Shown here: positions 29,786 through 42,245 of the stretch, in pieces
Layout of the letters: the number at the start of each line of letters is the position of its first letter
How positions within the stretch are numbered: the stretch's first letter is position 1
Origin: Argyresthia goedartella
Lineage: Eukaryota > Arthropoda > Insecta > Lepidoptera > Argyresthiidae
Length of the DNA stretch: 64,000 nt
NCBI GenBank assembly: GCA_949825045.1
Contig: OX463816.1
Span: forward strand, 13,573,579-13,637,578
Direction of reading: 5' to 3'
Notes under the pieces: generated by a model
Seen by the model: only the letters and a program-made list of their open reading frames with translations
Database searches by the model: none
Told to the model about the DNA's origin: nothing
Made by a program: the position numbers and the translations under genes

Positions 29786-30248
29786 AGCAGTGTTCTTCAG
29801 AATTTCCCGGGCCTAGTGGCCCTTCCCCTCCCTCCTTCTGGCCTTCCGTTACTTTTCTCTTTTGAGAACTGAAGTAGACTGACGTTTCTTGCGTCTACAT
29901 TTGTTAGGAAGACTCGGATCAATACCCAGTACCCAGTAAACTTAAGTGAAGTTAAGATAATAATTTTCAAGTATTAATCAAAGTTGTGGGTGGCTAGAAC
30001 GTGAATATGGTTATGTCCTGATTATATTACACCGCGATGCAACAAACTTCGATGCGTGGGGCGTCTCAAACATGCTCGAACTATCGTAAGGTTTCTTGGC
30101 GTGTGAGTGAGTGAGGTCACCCTCTCTTCTATCGCCAACACATGCATCTCTTTTGTAGCCATGCGCCGCTATCCCTTCCAGGCAGCATGTAGGCGCTAAC
30201 AAAATTGGCGTCATTTCTACCTAGTTACTTAAATTCTTGTACAGTTAA
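29786..30248. other. Unassigned sequence
   Basis: No gene or known element recognised; moderately GC-rich at 30080-30190. Confidence 0.35.
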
Positions 30249-30318
30249 ATATTTGTGAACGCTCTTGTCTCAACCAAGTCTATGTAGACTTGGTTGAGAC
30301 AAGAGTGTTCACAAATAT
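30249..30318. repeat. 33-bp hairpin with 4-base loop
   Basis: Arms 30249-30281 (ATATTTGTGAACGCTCTTG ...) and 30286-30318 pair at 32 of 33 positions around the loop ATGT. One of the longest clean hairpins in the window; perhaps a minimal foldback element or a product of template switching. Confidence 0.85.
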
Positions 30319-31542
30319 AAAAATGCATTGTTTAGAAATAAAGCTTGATGTGCCCCTGACTATGCACATGTCTCGGAATCATGAAACACCGCATTAAAAT
30401 GCTGTACAAAGCCACACATTTAACGGGTATTTAATCGAACATCAAATAAAGTCTAAACAATTTAACTCAGAATTTTCAATTTACTGTAAAATAATTAAAT
30501 TTGATGATGTAATTTATAATCAATGTTGGGTTTATTATTTCCCAAATTTAACAGACTCAGTAACCAAATAGAGAACCAAGATTGCCGGTATCAATAATTG
30601 CACAGTGCATTCATAGTTAGTGTTAATTTTAATTTTTAGAACAAGCTTCCATTATTGCTGGAAGGATAACAATGATTACGTTTCAATGATATAAAAGCTT
30701 TTATCTACACACGTATCATAAACCCTCTTTACTGCGTAGAAAAACCGCACGTTACGATCAGCATAATGTAAAACTATTTGGTAAAAACTCATTTCTTATC
30801 TGAAAAATTACACATTATGACCATAATGTGCAATTTTTCTACATGTTATGACATTCAAATTTCGTACGCCGACGCCCGCCCGCGTGCCGCCCCTAGTTTA
30901 TCTGTGAAGTTGGTACTGACCTTAGATTATATAAACACTAGATACCGCGTTAGTACTGAATGACAGCGGTGAAAACAGGCCAACTTTAGCAGGCTAATGT
31001 GCGTGTTGACATGTTGGAACGCTCGCGACCTGTTAATCTGTGTGCGTGTCAAATGTTGCCACAAAAGCAATACTACCGGAAAAAGTAGGGAAACTGTACA
31101 AGTTGGTGGATTACCTTCGATCATCTATTCTACAGTATAACCTAAATAAATAAACTTGGTAAATAAACTAAACTCATTTTAACCATATTATGTTAGCTGA
31201 ATTTCGGTTAAGTATGCAACTAAATATTTTTTATCTTCACAGATTTAACTTAAATATCTATCTTTCGTGTAGCTAATGGTATGGTATGATTAATTTGGAA
31301 CTACATAATTTGTAATATTCATAGGCACTACATAATGTATAATATTCTCAAGTAATAAACTAATTCATATAGCGACTGGTAAACAAATTAGACTGGAAAG
31401 AAAATGACTGAGTATTTATTTAATCCTTTTTCAATAGGTAGCGTCAAAAAAGGCCCCGCCTTACATGCGCAGGGTTTTTCAGGTTTTAATTGGAAATGCA
31501 TTAAGAGATGTGAAATCAGACCTCAAAATAATAAAAATGGCT

Positions 31543-32170
31543 AGTCTTAAGATTAATTTCGAGCCTCGGTTAATGTCCGAAGTCATGTTCGTTTGTGATA
31601 ACGGATGTCATCTTTAATCGGCTAGATTGCACATTAGCCGATGCGTTTCGGTTAATGTTTGACGTTAGTTAGCCAATGTTAAAAACGAAGTATTCGTGCG
31701 ACTGCGGGGAGCGGAGCGGGGTAATTTTATTCAGATATGAAAGTTATTTCTAATATCAGGGCAAAACACTGCGGTAGCTTAGGTGAAGAGTAAATAAAAA
31801 CTATAGTAAGACGAGTATAAGTATTTTTTGTTGTTTTTACATTTTCAACCTAACACGAAGGATAAAGGGGGCTTCGCTTTGCTCACCCCCTTTATCCTTC
31901 ACCTAAGCTACCGCAGTGTTGACGGCTACATCCCACATCATCACTTATTCCATATTAAGACGGTAATTTTTCAACATTAGCCTAGGTATACTGAAAAATA
32001 AACTTAAGTTTAGTTAACTTAAGCTAATGTCAACCATATATTCCACCCATCTTTAGCCTCAACAGCGTCGAGGCTAAACTGCAGTTTAGCTGACTAATGT
32101 TGAAATTATATATCGCAATGAACATTATTTCGGTCATTAGCCGACGCTGGAAATTAATCTTAAGACTAAA
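31543..32170. mobile_element. Nested palindromic element inside the foldback
   Basis: Left arm TAGTCTTAAGATTAATTTC at about 31541 faces its complement near 32150-32168, and about 60 bp of each arm pair with some mismatches. Between them GGCTAA/TTAGCC motifs are scattered, and a stronger stem lies at 31765-31920. No coding sequence. Confidence 0.55.
31765..31920. repeat. Two stacked perfect stems, 24 bp and 15 bp
   Basis: AACACTGCGGTAGCTTAGGT(GAAG) at 31765-31788 is the exact complement of 31897-31920, and GAAGGATAAAGGGGG at 31857-31871 the exact complement of 31886-31900. The right arms overlap by four bases, so the two stems compete for those bases. Confidence 0.9.
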
Positions 32171-32333
32171 GGCTAAACTTAAGTTAAGATACACACCTAG
32201 CTTTAGCCGTAACATATACATCATTTATTACATTATTATGTTTTAGTTGTACTTGTGTGTTGACACCAACCGGATTCCCAGATATAGATTTTGAAGCAAA
32301 TCGGACTAGTAACTACGAAGTATGATTGAGTTT

Positions 32334-32385
32334 GGTCACAACTGTGATTTTGCCACCCCGTATGGAAAAAGGCGATGCTAGTTTA
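32334..32385 (+). repeat. Dispersed repeat, copy 2 (partial)
   Basis: GTCACAACTGTGATTTTGCC followed by ACCCCGTATGGAAAAAGGCG matches the family at 12045 and 50239. It lies inside the foldback element, so it was captured or inserted there. Confidence 0.6.
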
Positions 32386-32830
32386 TCACCTCATGTTCAA
32401 AAGCACTTTGGTGCGAGCATAGTTGTAATTTGTGGGGAAATTTTGCATTGAAAAACTGGCAACACTTATAAAACGTAAAGTGTGAATCATGTGAAATCAA
32501 CAAGAAATTTACTTAATGTTTTACGAAATACAACGAATTTAGGTTGACTTCCCGTTGAAATTATGGCTTGTGATTTGCTTTTATTCGTCCTTTGTAATTT
32601 CTACATACTTTAATCGCACAGCAAGGCATTTTTTATCAAATTTTGATGACCTGTGAAACTGTACAACGCGTGCGTCTCCAATGTCAGCTCAAGGCAGACT
32701 GTTTGAATGGCGGTCCACTGTTGTGCGCCTTATTTTTCGACGCAATTGCGAAAGTGACACTCCGTCTATAGAGTAAATAGTCAAGACAGAACAAGCTAAA
32801 CAACTGCAGAGCCACAATGCCGGTCAAACA

Positions 32831-32886
32831 TGCGGTTCCTGAACAGATCAAAGAGAGCTTATGATATGTGTGTAGATAAACTAGTG
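32831..32886. repeat. Third partial copy of the foldback arm terminus
   Basis: CATGCGGTTCCTGAACAG followed by TTATGATATGTGTGTAGATAAACTAG resembles the right end 33243-33299. It is followed at about 32925-32955 by a further small hairpin, ATGAAACTCGCC-TTCG-GCTCGTTTCAT. Confidence 0.65.
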
Positions 32887-33692
32887 TATGTAACTGTACA
32901 TAATTAGGCATTAAAACTCTCGAGTGATATTATTATGAAACTCGCCTTCGGCTCGTTTCATAAACCCATTCTCGAGTATTAATACCCTCCATTATGTAGC
33001 AGTCACTTAATAGTAGTTTATTTGTTCTTTAGTACCAACTTCACGCAGGCGGGCGTCGGCGTTCGAAATTTGAATGTCAGTACCAACTTCACAGACAAAC
33101 TAGGGACGGCACGCGGGTGGGCGTCGGCGTTCGAAATTTGAATGTCATTATATGTAGAAAAACTACACATAATGACCATTATGTGTAGTTTTCCAGATAC
33201 GAAACGAGTTTTTACCAAGTAGTTTAACATAACGCTGATCGTAACGTGCGGTTTTTGAACGCAGTAAAGAGGGTTTATGATACGTGTGTAGATAAACTAC
33301 TATAGAAAGCCACATCAACAATCAGAAAATGATTATAATGCAATGAGGTAAAGCTTATTTTAGGGAATATTTGGAGTCTCCATAAAGACTGAACTCAACT
33401 CTGACTGTAAATACAATATAAGTAGCGTCGCCGTCAGCGGAACATTTAAGTCTGTGGCACTGTAAAGTATTTCAGGCTCGGAATAGACAATAGTGCCAAA
33501 ATAATGTAGAACCTTTTAAGATAATTATTTTCATTATATCACAAAAGTTCGCCACTTCGCGCTGCGCTGTATCGTAAACTTTATGTAAATGTAGTTGCTC
33601 TCCCTATTAAGTTGTTTTAGCTTTTAAGGCTTAACAGGTACAAATACCTAGGGCTGTATGTTACCCTGGGTGATAAGAACCTTTTCGTTTTC

Positions 33693-33830
33693 AGGGTTTC
33701 GTGCCTTAAAAAGGAAAAACGGAACCTTTGTAGGTGGCATTTTGTGCAGCATACAACCATCACAAACACGAACTTTGCGAGCATGTGAAGTGATAAAAGG
33801 ATTACTCGTGTCTCTATCGTACGTATGTAA
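33693..33830 (+). repeat. Lepidopteran interspersed repeat, 5' part only
   Basis: AGGGTTTCGTGCCTTAAAAAGG then AAACGGAACCTTTGTAGG and GGATTACTCGTGTCTCT correspond to the 5' segment of the copy at 19358. The 3' end was not found nearby. Confidence 0.6.
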
Positions 33831-34048
33831 ATTCTGCACCGGTTATGTTGAAATTTTGTAAACTTATGTACTTACTTGACCCAAACATGAAAATATTACT
33901 TACGTAAGTCATTTCAAATTTGGTGGGTAAATCAGAAAATTAAAAATATTAGTTTTTTAAACTGTCCTCGTGTGACATGAGACACATGAAAGGGCTTTCG
34001 GCGAGGACTTCCATTTTATCTTTTCATAAACCTGAAATGCTTATAAAA

Positions 34049-34303
34049 ATAATAATAATAATAATAATAATACCTTGGACACTTTACACACATTGATCTA
34101 GCCCCAAACTAGGATTCCCTGTATCTTGGGTACTAGACAACGATACACATAGTTATATAGATAAATACTATACTTAGATAGATAAACAACCATGACTAGG
34201 GTACAAACATCCGTTCTAATCAAATAAATATTTGCCCCACCGGGACTCAAACCTGGGACCCTTGGGTTCGAAGGCAGGGTTACTGCCGACTCGGCCATTC
34301 GGT
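34049..34303 (-). mobile_element. tRNA-derived SINE, copy B (full length)
   Basis: Minus strand: tRNA-like head with TGGCCGAGTCGGCAGTAACC (box A) and GGTTTGAGTCCC (box B), then the family body TTGTTTATCTATCTAAGTAT and TTGTCTAGTACCCAAGATAC, ending GTCCAAGGTATT and (ATT)n. The best-preserved SINE of the window and a good reference for the split copy around the mag-like element. Confidence 0.9.
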
Positions 34304-34900
34304 AGAAATAGTGAGAAAATTATCAAAAAAAGACATACCCCCTAAAAAAAAGCCCACAACTTCTTTGCTTGTTTGCTTCTGAGACAATATTTACATATTT
34401 ACAGTCTCAGTACCAATGTTGACAGTCTTTATTGACAATATTAAAGTTGGGTGTAGCTCGTTGAGCTACACACAATTCAAGAGAGATACCATATTACCGG
34501 GCGAGCAAAAAACATTTTTAATTCGTTTACGTTTAACACTGTCTCGGAGAAAACAAGTTGACAAAATTAACATAAAGAAATTGACAAAAGAAGACATTGT
34601 GCCTATACAGAAACATTAACAGATCGACAAAGTTCATTTCTGAACATTAATTTAGGCACAACATGTCGAGTATGAGGCTTCTGAAGGGGACCCTCCCCGG
34701 TATTTCATCAAACATTCATGTGACGTTTCTTGGTGACAAGTGGACGTGTTGTGTGTGAGAAACGTGAAAAATGGAGAAAGTTCTAGATATGCTTTTAATT
34801 TTGTAGTGATACTCTCCGCACAAAATACCTGTATTGTGATATTGTAAGAATGAATTATTTATATTATTATTATTATATGATATTCATTAAAGTAATCTTG
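34304..34900. other. Unassigned sequence
   Basis: A 67-codon ORF (34416-34619, +; MLTVFIDNIKVGCSSLSYTQ) has no recognised relatives and is not claimed as a gene. Small hairpin GTAGCTCGTTGAGCTAC near 34453-34469. Confidence 0.3.
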
Positions 34901-37060
34901 AACATTGTAATATCCCTTTTTCGACAAAGTCGCTTTAACATGGTTTTTAAATTGCTCAAATAGCAATTTCAAGATCTCCAGAGGTATTTTGTTTTAGTAG
35001 AGAATGCATTAATCCTTGAAAGAATTTCTAACCTTTGCGAGTCTACACCGGGGCGCAAGAAGTCTGTGATTAATTCTTGGGTTAACATTACAGCTATCGC
35101 TAAATTTGGAAAATGTTGTGAGTTTCTTGCGTACATACATTATATTTTCGAAAATAAATTGACCAGCTAGAGTTAGTATGTCAATTTCTTTATAAACCTC
35201 TCTTTAGGAGTCTGTGGATTTTAAATTATAAATTGGTCAAATAGCTCTTTTCTGTAAAATAAAAAAAGTTTGAACATCCGCTGCTTTCTCCCACAACATG
35301 ATACCATTGGACATGATACTATGAAAGTAACTAAAATATACTAGCCTAGATAAAGCCATATCCGTGTTTTGTCTGATGTTACTAACAGCGTAAGCCACAG
35401 AACTTAATTTACTAGCCAATTTATCTAATTTAGCTATCTAATTATCTACTAGCTTATTCCAAGAAACTTCGTGTCATTTACTAATTCTAACGTGCTGATG
35501 TCTAACACTAAACTGGTCTCAACTTGCCTGACATTTGGAAGTGAGCATTTGATACATTTGGTTTTACCAGCATTTAACAATAAATTATTGACTGTTAACA
35601 TCATCAAAATCTTCTTTTTGCCTTTTAATTTTGAAGACCAGTGAAGTATCATCAGCTAAGATCACTATGACAGTCAATTTCTCCACCATGAAATGCAGAT
35701 CGTTAATATATACCAGGAATAAGAAGGGCTTAATATGTAAACTTGTGAAACGCCAATTTTTACTCCCGATCCATCAGATTTAATGCCGTTGACTTCTGAC
35801 TTTTGAATTATATTGCTTAAGTATGATCTTAGTAGATACAACGCTTCATTTCTAACTCCGTAATGATTTAATTTCATTAGTAGCGTATCATGATCAACAC
35901 AATCGAATGCCTTCGACACATCACAAAAAACACCGATAGCATCCTGTGCAGCTTCCCATGCAGAATAAATATGAGATATAAGCGTAATACCTGCATCTGT
36001 AGTCGATTTACCGCTAGTGAAACCGTATTGTTTGGCGTGGAGTCGTTATGTACAGTTGAAGTGTGAGAGCATTTGATTGAGTATAATCTTTTAATTTTTT
36101 TATTTAGTGCTGGACGAACTTGGTCGATATTGGTCGACGATATTGGTCAGAAATTTGAAGAATCACCATTGTCTTGTTGGTTTATGACTTGCCAAACCGT
36201 TTCATTTTATTATTTGAATTTCGTATTTTTCTATTAATGTGTAAAGTTTTTGCAGTTCTACAAACCAACTTGAAAGTTTTGGAATATTTTAAAAAATATT
36301 CCTTATGTTAAAACATAGTCATGAAATTTTATATCAAAGTTATAGATTTTTTGTTCATAAGGGTCATACAAGGTAGCTCTACTTTTACGAATTCCAAATG
36401 TTGCCCAGTCATTAAATTTAGATTTACCGTTGTTGGCACTGACTTTCTTTAATTTTAAAACTGAAGTCAGTTAAAAGTTAAAGTTAAAAGTTGAAGAAGT
36501 CAGTTATGTTCATCAAAATCCGGTACTGGCCAGTTTTTCATATACGTTTCTAGTCTATGGGAGGTAATAGGCCTATAAAATGATGGATCATTCCTATTTT
36601 TACTAGCAATTGGAAATGAAACTATTTGATCACTGTGATCGGAGGGTAAGCAGTTAATTACATTTTTACTTGTGAATGCACAGTCACAAACAACGTTATC
36701 TAAGCAAGTTTGACTGGTAAGTGTAATTCTAGTCGGCTTTTGAAATACATGACATAAATTAAATGATTTGAACAGAGTAATTAATCGTTGTTTCAATGTT
36801 GTATCTCTTAGCAATTCCACATTAAAATCGCCACAAATAATTTACTTTATTTCTGCTATTACAAAGTTTAATGAGGGCTTCCTCCATAATTTTCTGGAAC
36901 ATTTCAAAATTTCCATGGCCTTTTTCATCTCTCGGGGGTCTGAAGACACAAACAATAGTTTGGCTATCCAACTCAAAACAGAATACCTCTATTTGTCTTT
37001 CTACAGTAAGTGCAAGAATATCTTTCCGATGTTTCACCTTAGTACTCAAAAAACATCACG
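34900..37060 (-). pseudogene. CR1-like non-LTR element, endonuclease to 3' region, decayed
   Basis: From right to left: endonuclease with VFRPPRDEKGHGNFEM (near 36920-36970), PTRITLTSQTCLDN and LPSDHSDQIVSF (near 36620-36720), then the RT MSKAFDCVDHDTLLMKLNHY (35919 down), VKIGVSQ, LADD at 35648-35659 in place of FADD, and TKFLGIS, followed by post-RT sequence to about 34900. Several frame breaks. Same family as 13565-15084. Confidence 0.85.
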
Positions 37061-38099
37061 TAGTACTGAATACATATATTTTTAAAGACATGTTTACGTG
37101 AAATTCAACCCTTTCTGATCATTGAATGAATTAATTGACTTTGTCATAAAATGGTTGGCAATTTCATGATATAGTAAATATATGGTTGGCTATTTCATGA
37201 AATAATCAAATTACGGATATGTTTGATGAGCCGATAAGTCTTAGCCTCGGCATTAAGCCTTTACTTGTCTATATATCTTTAACGAAATAAATTTTCATCA
37301 TAGCTCAGAATACTTAATAGTACTACGTACAGAAATATCACTTCGCGAATACACTTAAATAAATAGCTACTCTCTCTCTTAAATAAATAGCTGCGCGGCA
37401 ATAAAGCGCGATCAAGTTCGCAACTGCGCTACCTAAAATAATCGCTAAACACCTACAGAATCGGTTGCCCCGCCCGTGCAGGCTAGATTGCACCGCATCA
37501 CTACGCCTGTGAGCTTCTATTACTCTGACATCACAAGGTCGTCCTGTAAAGTCCTGTCTCGCTTGATCACGGTGGGGTTACCTACGTGCGATTTGTGTTT
37601 GTGACTTTTAGTCCACTCTGTGTAAGAGAGGTGTTATTAGTACTTACTCAGGCAATTAGCAAACTCTAAGGCTAGGTAGGTACCTATTTCCTTACTTATG
37701 TAATTGTAATTTGTTTTATACTGGGTCTAAAGTGTTTAAAAAAATATTTTTAATATTTGATCCTTTCGTACTAAAATATTATAATTAATTTAAAGATAGA
37801 ATCCAACCTGGAAACTTTACTTTTAGGCAAATAATAAGGTATTCAATTCAAAAGGAATCGAATTTTATTTGTGAACAATTCCTTTAGACTCCCTAAAATG
37901 TTAGGTACTTGAGTCATTGTTGTAGCAAACATCACAAAAAAGTTGCTTAAGAGGAGCGGCAAGCGCGCGACGCAACTGCGAGCCAAGAGATGGGCAACCT
38001 AACTGAAATCCCGAACGTTGGGTTGGCCTATCGAACGTTCCTAAACTGTTGAGTGAGACCCCCCTGACCATAGTAAGATCCTCCTCGGTGTTTTATATA
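37061..38099. other. Unassigned AT-rich sequence
   Basis: No gene or element recognised. A direct repeat ATGGTTGGC(A/T)ATTTCATGA occurs twice at about 37151-37170 and 37182-37201, and AAATAAATAGCTRC twice at about 37357-37393. Confidence 0.4.
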
Positions 38100-41000
38100 G
38101 CCCCTCTCTTTGCATTGACTACTTTAACACATTAAAATTCCTTCTCAATGACCTCTCGCCTCCTTTTAATGATACCCTCCCCTCATTCTCGGTGATTTCA
38201 ACACCGCATTTTCTGCCTTTTGATGCCACACATTTCCAACTCCACTGTTCTCCCTCTCTCCCCGATATTATGATAGTCTCTAAATTGGATAAGTTCGCCG
38301 CACAAGGTCAATTCAATTCTCTTTTCTCGTTTCATTACATTATCTATCTTTGGTACAAAATCAGGCCTTACAAGTGCAGGGAAAAATTTCTAAAAGGACC
38401 TACGGATGCCTTGTCGATCGACTGGGGCCCTGTAATTTCCAGCGAGACCATGGACGAGAAAATCCACAATTTTAATAGCATAGTCCTAAGTCTCTACGAC
38501 AAGCATACACCTATAAAGAATTGAGAGTGAAACACATATCCGCCCCTTGACTAACAGATACTATTAAGCGTGTAATGGCCAAGAGGAACAGAGCCAAGTG
38601 CAAATTCCATAAGAATCCGTCAGATGACATTTTCCTTTCTTCAGTCTTTGCAACCGCTTCAACCGCCCCTGTCGTGATGCTAAACGTCGGCACATCCGCG
38701 AGAGTATTGAAAGTAATACACCAGCTCAGGTTTGGAAGTTTCTAAAAACGCTTGGTATAGGTAAGTCCAGGACCTACATGCTGGTAATGTAGATCTCAAT
38801 GGTTTCAACCAGTTTCTTTCTGCCCCGCCTATTGTGATGGGTCCCAAGGTTAAACAAGCCACTTTTCATAGCCCGCACTCTAAGTCCTTACCCGACACCA
38901 CACCATTCAACTTGAGCAATGTTGGAATATATGAGGTCAATAAGGCAATACTAGCAGTCAGCTCGAAAGCAGGTGTAGTGACGATAAAATCTGCTTTAAC
39001 TACTCAAAAACCGAGGATAGAGATAGGACGGATCGCGATTTTGAGCCCTATGCCATGGTAATAAAATTTAAAATTTGTATCAGAAAAATGGCGTTAGCTA
39101 ATGCTGGTGGTAACTGAAGGATTAAAATGCTTTTCACAATTCGGGATGAACTACTGCCAACTCTTACACACGTTATATGTTTTCCATATCGAATGGCATC
39201 TTCCCGACCATGTAGAAAAAAGCATTAGTCATCCCTTTACCTAAAACATCCTGTCCCTCCTCTTTTAAAGAATATCGCTCTATTTTAATCCCAGCCATCC
39301 TCTCCAAAGTCCTTGAATCCACTCTCCAGCTCACCCAGCTATCTAATTGCTTTCACTTAAACAATCTGCTGAATAAATACCAGTCGGAATTCAGACCGGG
39401 TCATAGCACCGTCACGGCTCTGCTGAAAGTCACACATGATATCCAGCTAGCTATGGACCGCAAACAGCTCTCCGTGCTGGTTTTACGTGACTTCAGTAGT
39501 GCCTTCAACTGCGTAGATTTCCACATTCTCCTTGAGCTTCTCAGATCCCTGAACGTCTCCTCCTTCTTTGCCAACTGATATGACTCTTATTTGAGGAATC
39601 GGCAACAGCGTAACAGGTCGGAAGAGATACCACTGAATGGTGTGACCTCTTTACAGGTGTCCATCAATTTTCGTTAACTCCATCTCGAACGACATGTCTT
39701 CCTCATATCATCTTTACGCCGATGATCTCCAGGTTGTCACCACTTCTGTCCTAACGATGCAAACTTTGCTGTAGAGGCACCGCTTTTTCCCCACAGCTCA
39801 ACTAAATTGCTCAACTGCATAAAGTTGAGCAGTGGGTAATACCAACTGCACAACTGATAGTTGCTCAACTATGACTAGTGGAGCAGTGGGTAGTACCCGC
39901 TGATCAACTAAACTTACATCCCACTGCTCAACTGGATTCCTTCAAGTTTTGTTGCAATCACAAGGGAAACAATGGACATATTAAGATGGAGTTAAAGTAT
40001 TGGGACATAGTAGGATACTCATAATATTTAAATAAAAGTACACTTTTAAATATTTGAATTTTAAGAATTAAAATCCTTCAACAGTCTGTTATCCTATTAC
40101 TTTATGGGAAGTTGAAGGGACGATAACAGGGACCACCAGCTAAAAATCCATAAAATATTTTATTAAAATGTTAGGTATCCCACGGGTATAAATTTTTACC
40201 CGTAGAACTACTGGACCGCATAGTTGTTCCACGGGAGTTTATTTGCGCATGTTACACTTGGGTGTTTCACGGGCAATCAAGCAAATCATATTTGAGAAAA
40301 AATAGTTTAGCTATGCAGCATAAAATGTTCGGTAGTGAAATAATATGTCCTACTGCAGTGGTAAAGAAGCGGAAGGCACTCAACGCTGATCTTGAGGGTA
40401 TAAGAAGTTGAACTTCATCCTTCGGACTACTGGTCAACCCGAGCAAGTCCCAGGCCATGATTATAGGTACCAGACATTCAGCCACAGCACATTCCAACTG
40501 TCACTTTTAATGGTACCACAATCGTATATAGCGATAAATCTAAAAACCTGGGTTTTATCTTTGACAACTAGATGTCCTAGGTATCGCATGTCGATGAGGT
40601 CAGTCGCCGAGTATTTGCCACTTTGAACCCTCTCAGGAGACTTCAGTACTTTTTGCTTCAATAGACCAAAATCACTCTCGCTCAGTCTCTCCTTTTACCC
40701 CTCATCGACTAAGCTGATGTATGCTGGGTCAATGCTAACGAAGAACTACTGAACAAACTCGACGACTTAAAAATCTCGGGATCCGGTTTATCTTCGGGCT
40801 GCGCAAAAACGACCATGTATCACAACATTGCAAGGAGTTAAAGTGCTCGCCGGGATTCTCAAATACTCAATATCCTCACATTTAACGGAATCCACGCTAA
40901 CCAAACTTCCTACGAGACAGTTTTCAAATTCTTTCTTCCAGCAGGCCTCGGAGAACCAACACATTTTCTATGCTCACAACTCCACAGCATAACACCGCGT

Positions 41001-41440
41001 CTTATGAGCAGGGGTTAGATTTCGGACCATTCGGTTGTGGAATGCAGACCCCGGCACCATCAGGGACAGTCCTACTCTCAACATATTTAAAAGTCGCGTG
41101 AAGAAGCATCACCTCTCTAATTAGAATTACAGGTAGTATGCATGTAAGTATTTATTAGAAGATATATAATTATATAATAGTAGTAGTAATATATTATAAG
41201 TATTTAGTGTATAATTATTGTTTTATAATTATTTTATTTATTAATATGTATATAAGTATTCGTATATTTTTTCATATTGTTGTACACATAGGTCTACCCC
41301 TGCTCAGCAATCAACCTTTTCTCTCTTTAACTGGTTTGCTGGAAAAGATCTCTTATAAGAGTTAAGCTCGACAGCTTTGTACGCTATTTGTATTTAAATA
41401 TTTTTATATAATTAGTGTCCAATAAATTAATTATGAAATA
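38100..41440 (+). pseudogene. Jockey/CR1-type non-LTR retrotransposon, near 3' complete, decayed
   Basis: Plus strand: endonuclease GDF(N) motif at about 38190-38200; linker PCRDAKRRHIRESIES and AQVWKFLKTLGIGKSRT (38660-38770); RT start YRSILIPAILSKVLESTL (39285-39320), SEFRPGHSTVTALLKVTHD (39386-39440), LVLRDFSSAFNCVDF (39478-39522), active-site YADD at 39715-39726; post-RT NPSKSQAMIIGTRHSATAH (40438-40495). The 3' UTR (about 41130-41440) has the TTTGCTGGAAAAGATCTCTTATAAGAG motif and AATAAA near 41412. Frames change repeatedly, and it is split by the insertion at 39781-40371. Confidence 0.85.
39781..40371. mobile_element. 591-bp hAT-like MITE inside the non-LTR element
   Basis: Removing this block restores the RT reading of the host element. 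Termini CGCTTTTTCC and AAAGAAGCG form a short inverted repeat. The flanks AGAGGCAC (39773-39780) and GAAGGCAC (40372-40379) are an 8-bp duplication with two changes. The left part holds repeated TTGAGCAGTGGGTA / GCTCAACT motifs, likely subterminal repeats. No ORF. Confidence 0.7.
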
Positions 41441-41599
41441 TGCCCCATTCTGTTTTATACAATTTGTCACTCTTTAAATGATTTATTTATGCACTGCCGG
41501 TTGATTTATTTATTTTATTATGATGAATGTTTGAAATGATGCGTCTCAGCTTTTAAGTCCTGCACACTCTTATATAGGTTATTCTATAATAAATCTTTC

Positions 41600-42245
41600 A
41601 CATAACCCCATAACATAAATCCAGCGGAGTTGGGTCTGGAGATCTTGGCGGCCATCTTATTATTTGTTATGGACAAATAATGAGAGTTACGATCAAGGAA
41701 GGGAAATATTCATCGAGACAGTCCATTGTTCTCCGACTATTATGAACAGGAGCCTTGCTGAAAAATGAGAGTTCCACATTCTGCGTCGGGAACATTATTA
41801 ATCTCGCTTCTTAAAATCTTAAGTATTTCTAAATATATTCCTGAGTTCAGATGCCCTCCGTAAAAATGAATTAAGAGAACCCGGTTTTTCATAATCCCAC
41901 ACCAACCAAGTTGTAAGAAAAATGCACTTGATCGTTAGTATCACGGATTCGAAAGGGATTCTGTCTGGACCTATATCGATTATTACGCCGATTGTACATA
42001 ACATTGCTACTGAAGTTTGACTCGTCTGACCAAATAATGTTATTCAGAACATTTCAATCATACAGGAAGAGTCTCTCGATTTAGCGGCAGAAATAAAGTC
42101 GTCTTTCGGTTGCCTTGAACGGCGATCAAAACTTCCAACATTTTTCAAATTATCCATCAACCTTTTTATTACAAATAGAGATGGCGTATCTCTGTCAGGA
42201 TATCTTTCGCGGTACAACTGCAAAGCTGCTGAAATTTTTTTGTGG
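41600..42245 (-). pseudogene. Tc1/mariner-superfamily transposase remnant
   Basis: Minus strand, with many stops and frame changes: an N-terminal helix-turn-helix-like block (LYRERYPDRDTPS, near 42180-42230), IIWSDESNF (near 42030) with the first catalytic Asp, a middle region with HNSRRTMDCLDEYFPS (near 41715-41760), and RWPPRSPDPTPLDL (near 41620-41660) with the SPD motif that carries the last Asp. The piece is shorter than the usual 330-350 codons. No terminal inverted repeats found at its edges. Confidence 0.7.

Larger units (their letters stand above)
30700..33296. mobile_element. Large foldback-type element, 2.6 kb with 221-bp inverted arms
   Basis: The left arm 30700-30920 begins TTTATCTACACACGTATCAT and the right arm 33076-33296 ends with its reverse complement; the arms align over their full 221 bp at roughly 85 % identity. 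Shared blocks include CCGCACGTTACGATCAGC, a nested palindrome ACATTATG-ACCATAATGT and CGCCGACGCCC. A third partial arm is at 32831-32886 and a duplicated arm piece at 33030-33078. The interior (30921-33075) has no transposase, but contains a second palindromic element at about 31543-32170. No target duplication was recognised. Confidence 0.65.

Noticed and set aside
34049..34303. Box A and box B suggesting a tRNA gene
   Set aside because: The head is followed by a shared SINE body and an ATT tail, and the same unit recurs elsewhere, so it is a SINE and not a tRNA gene.
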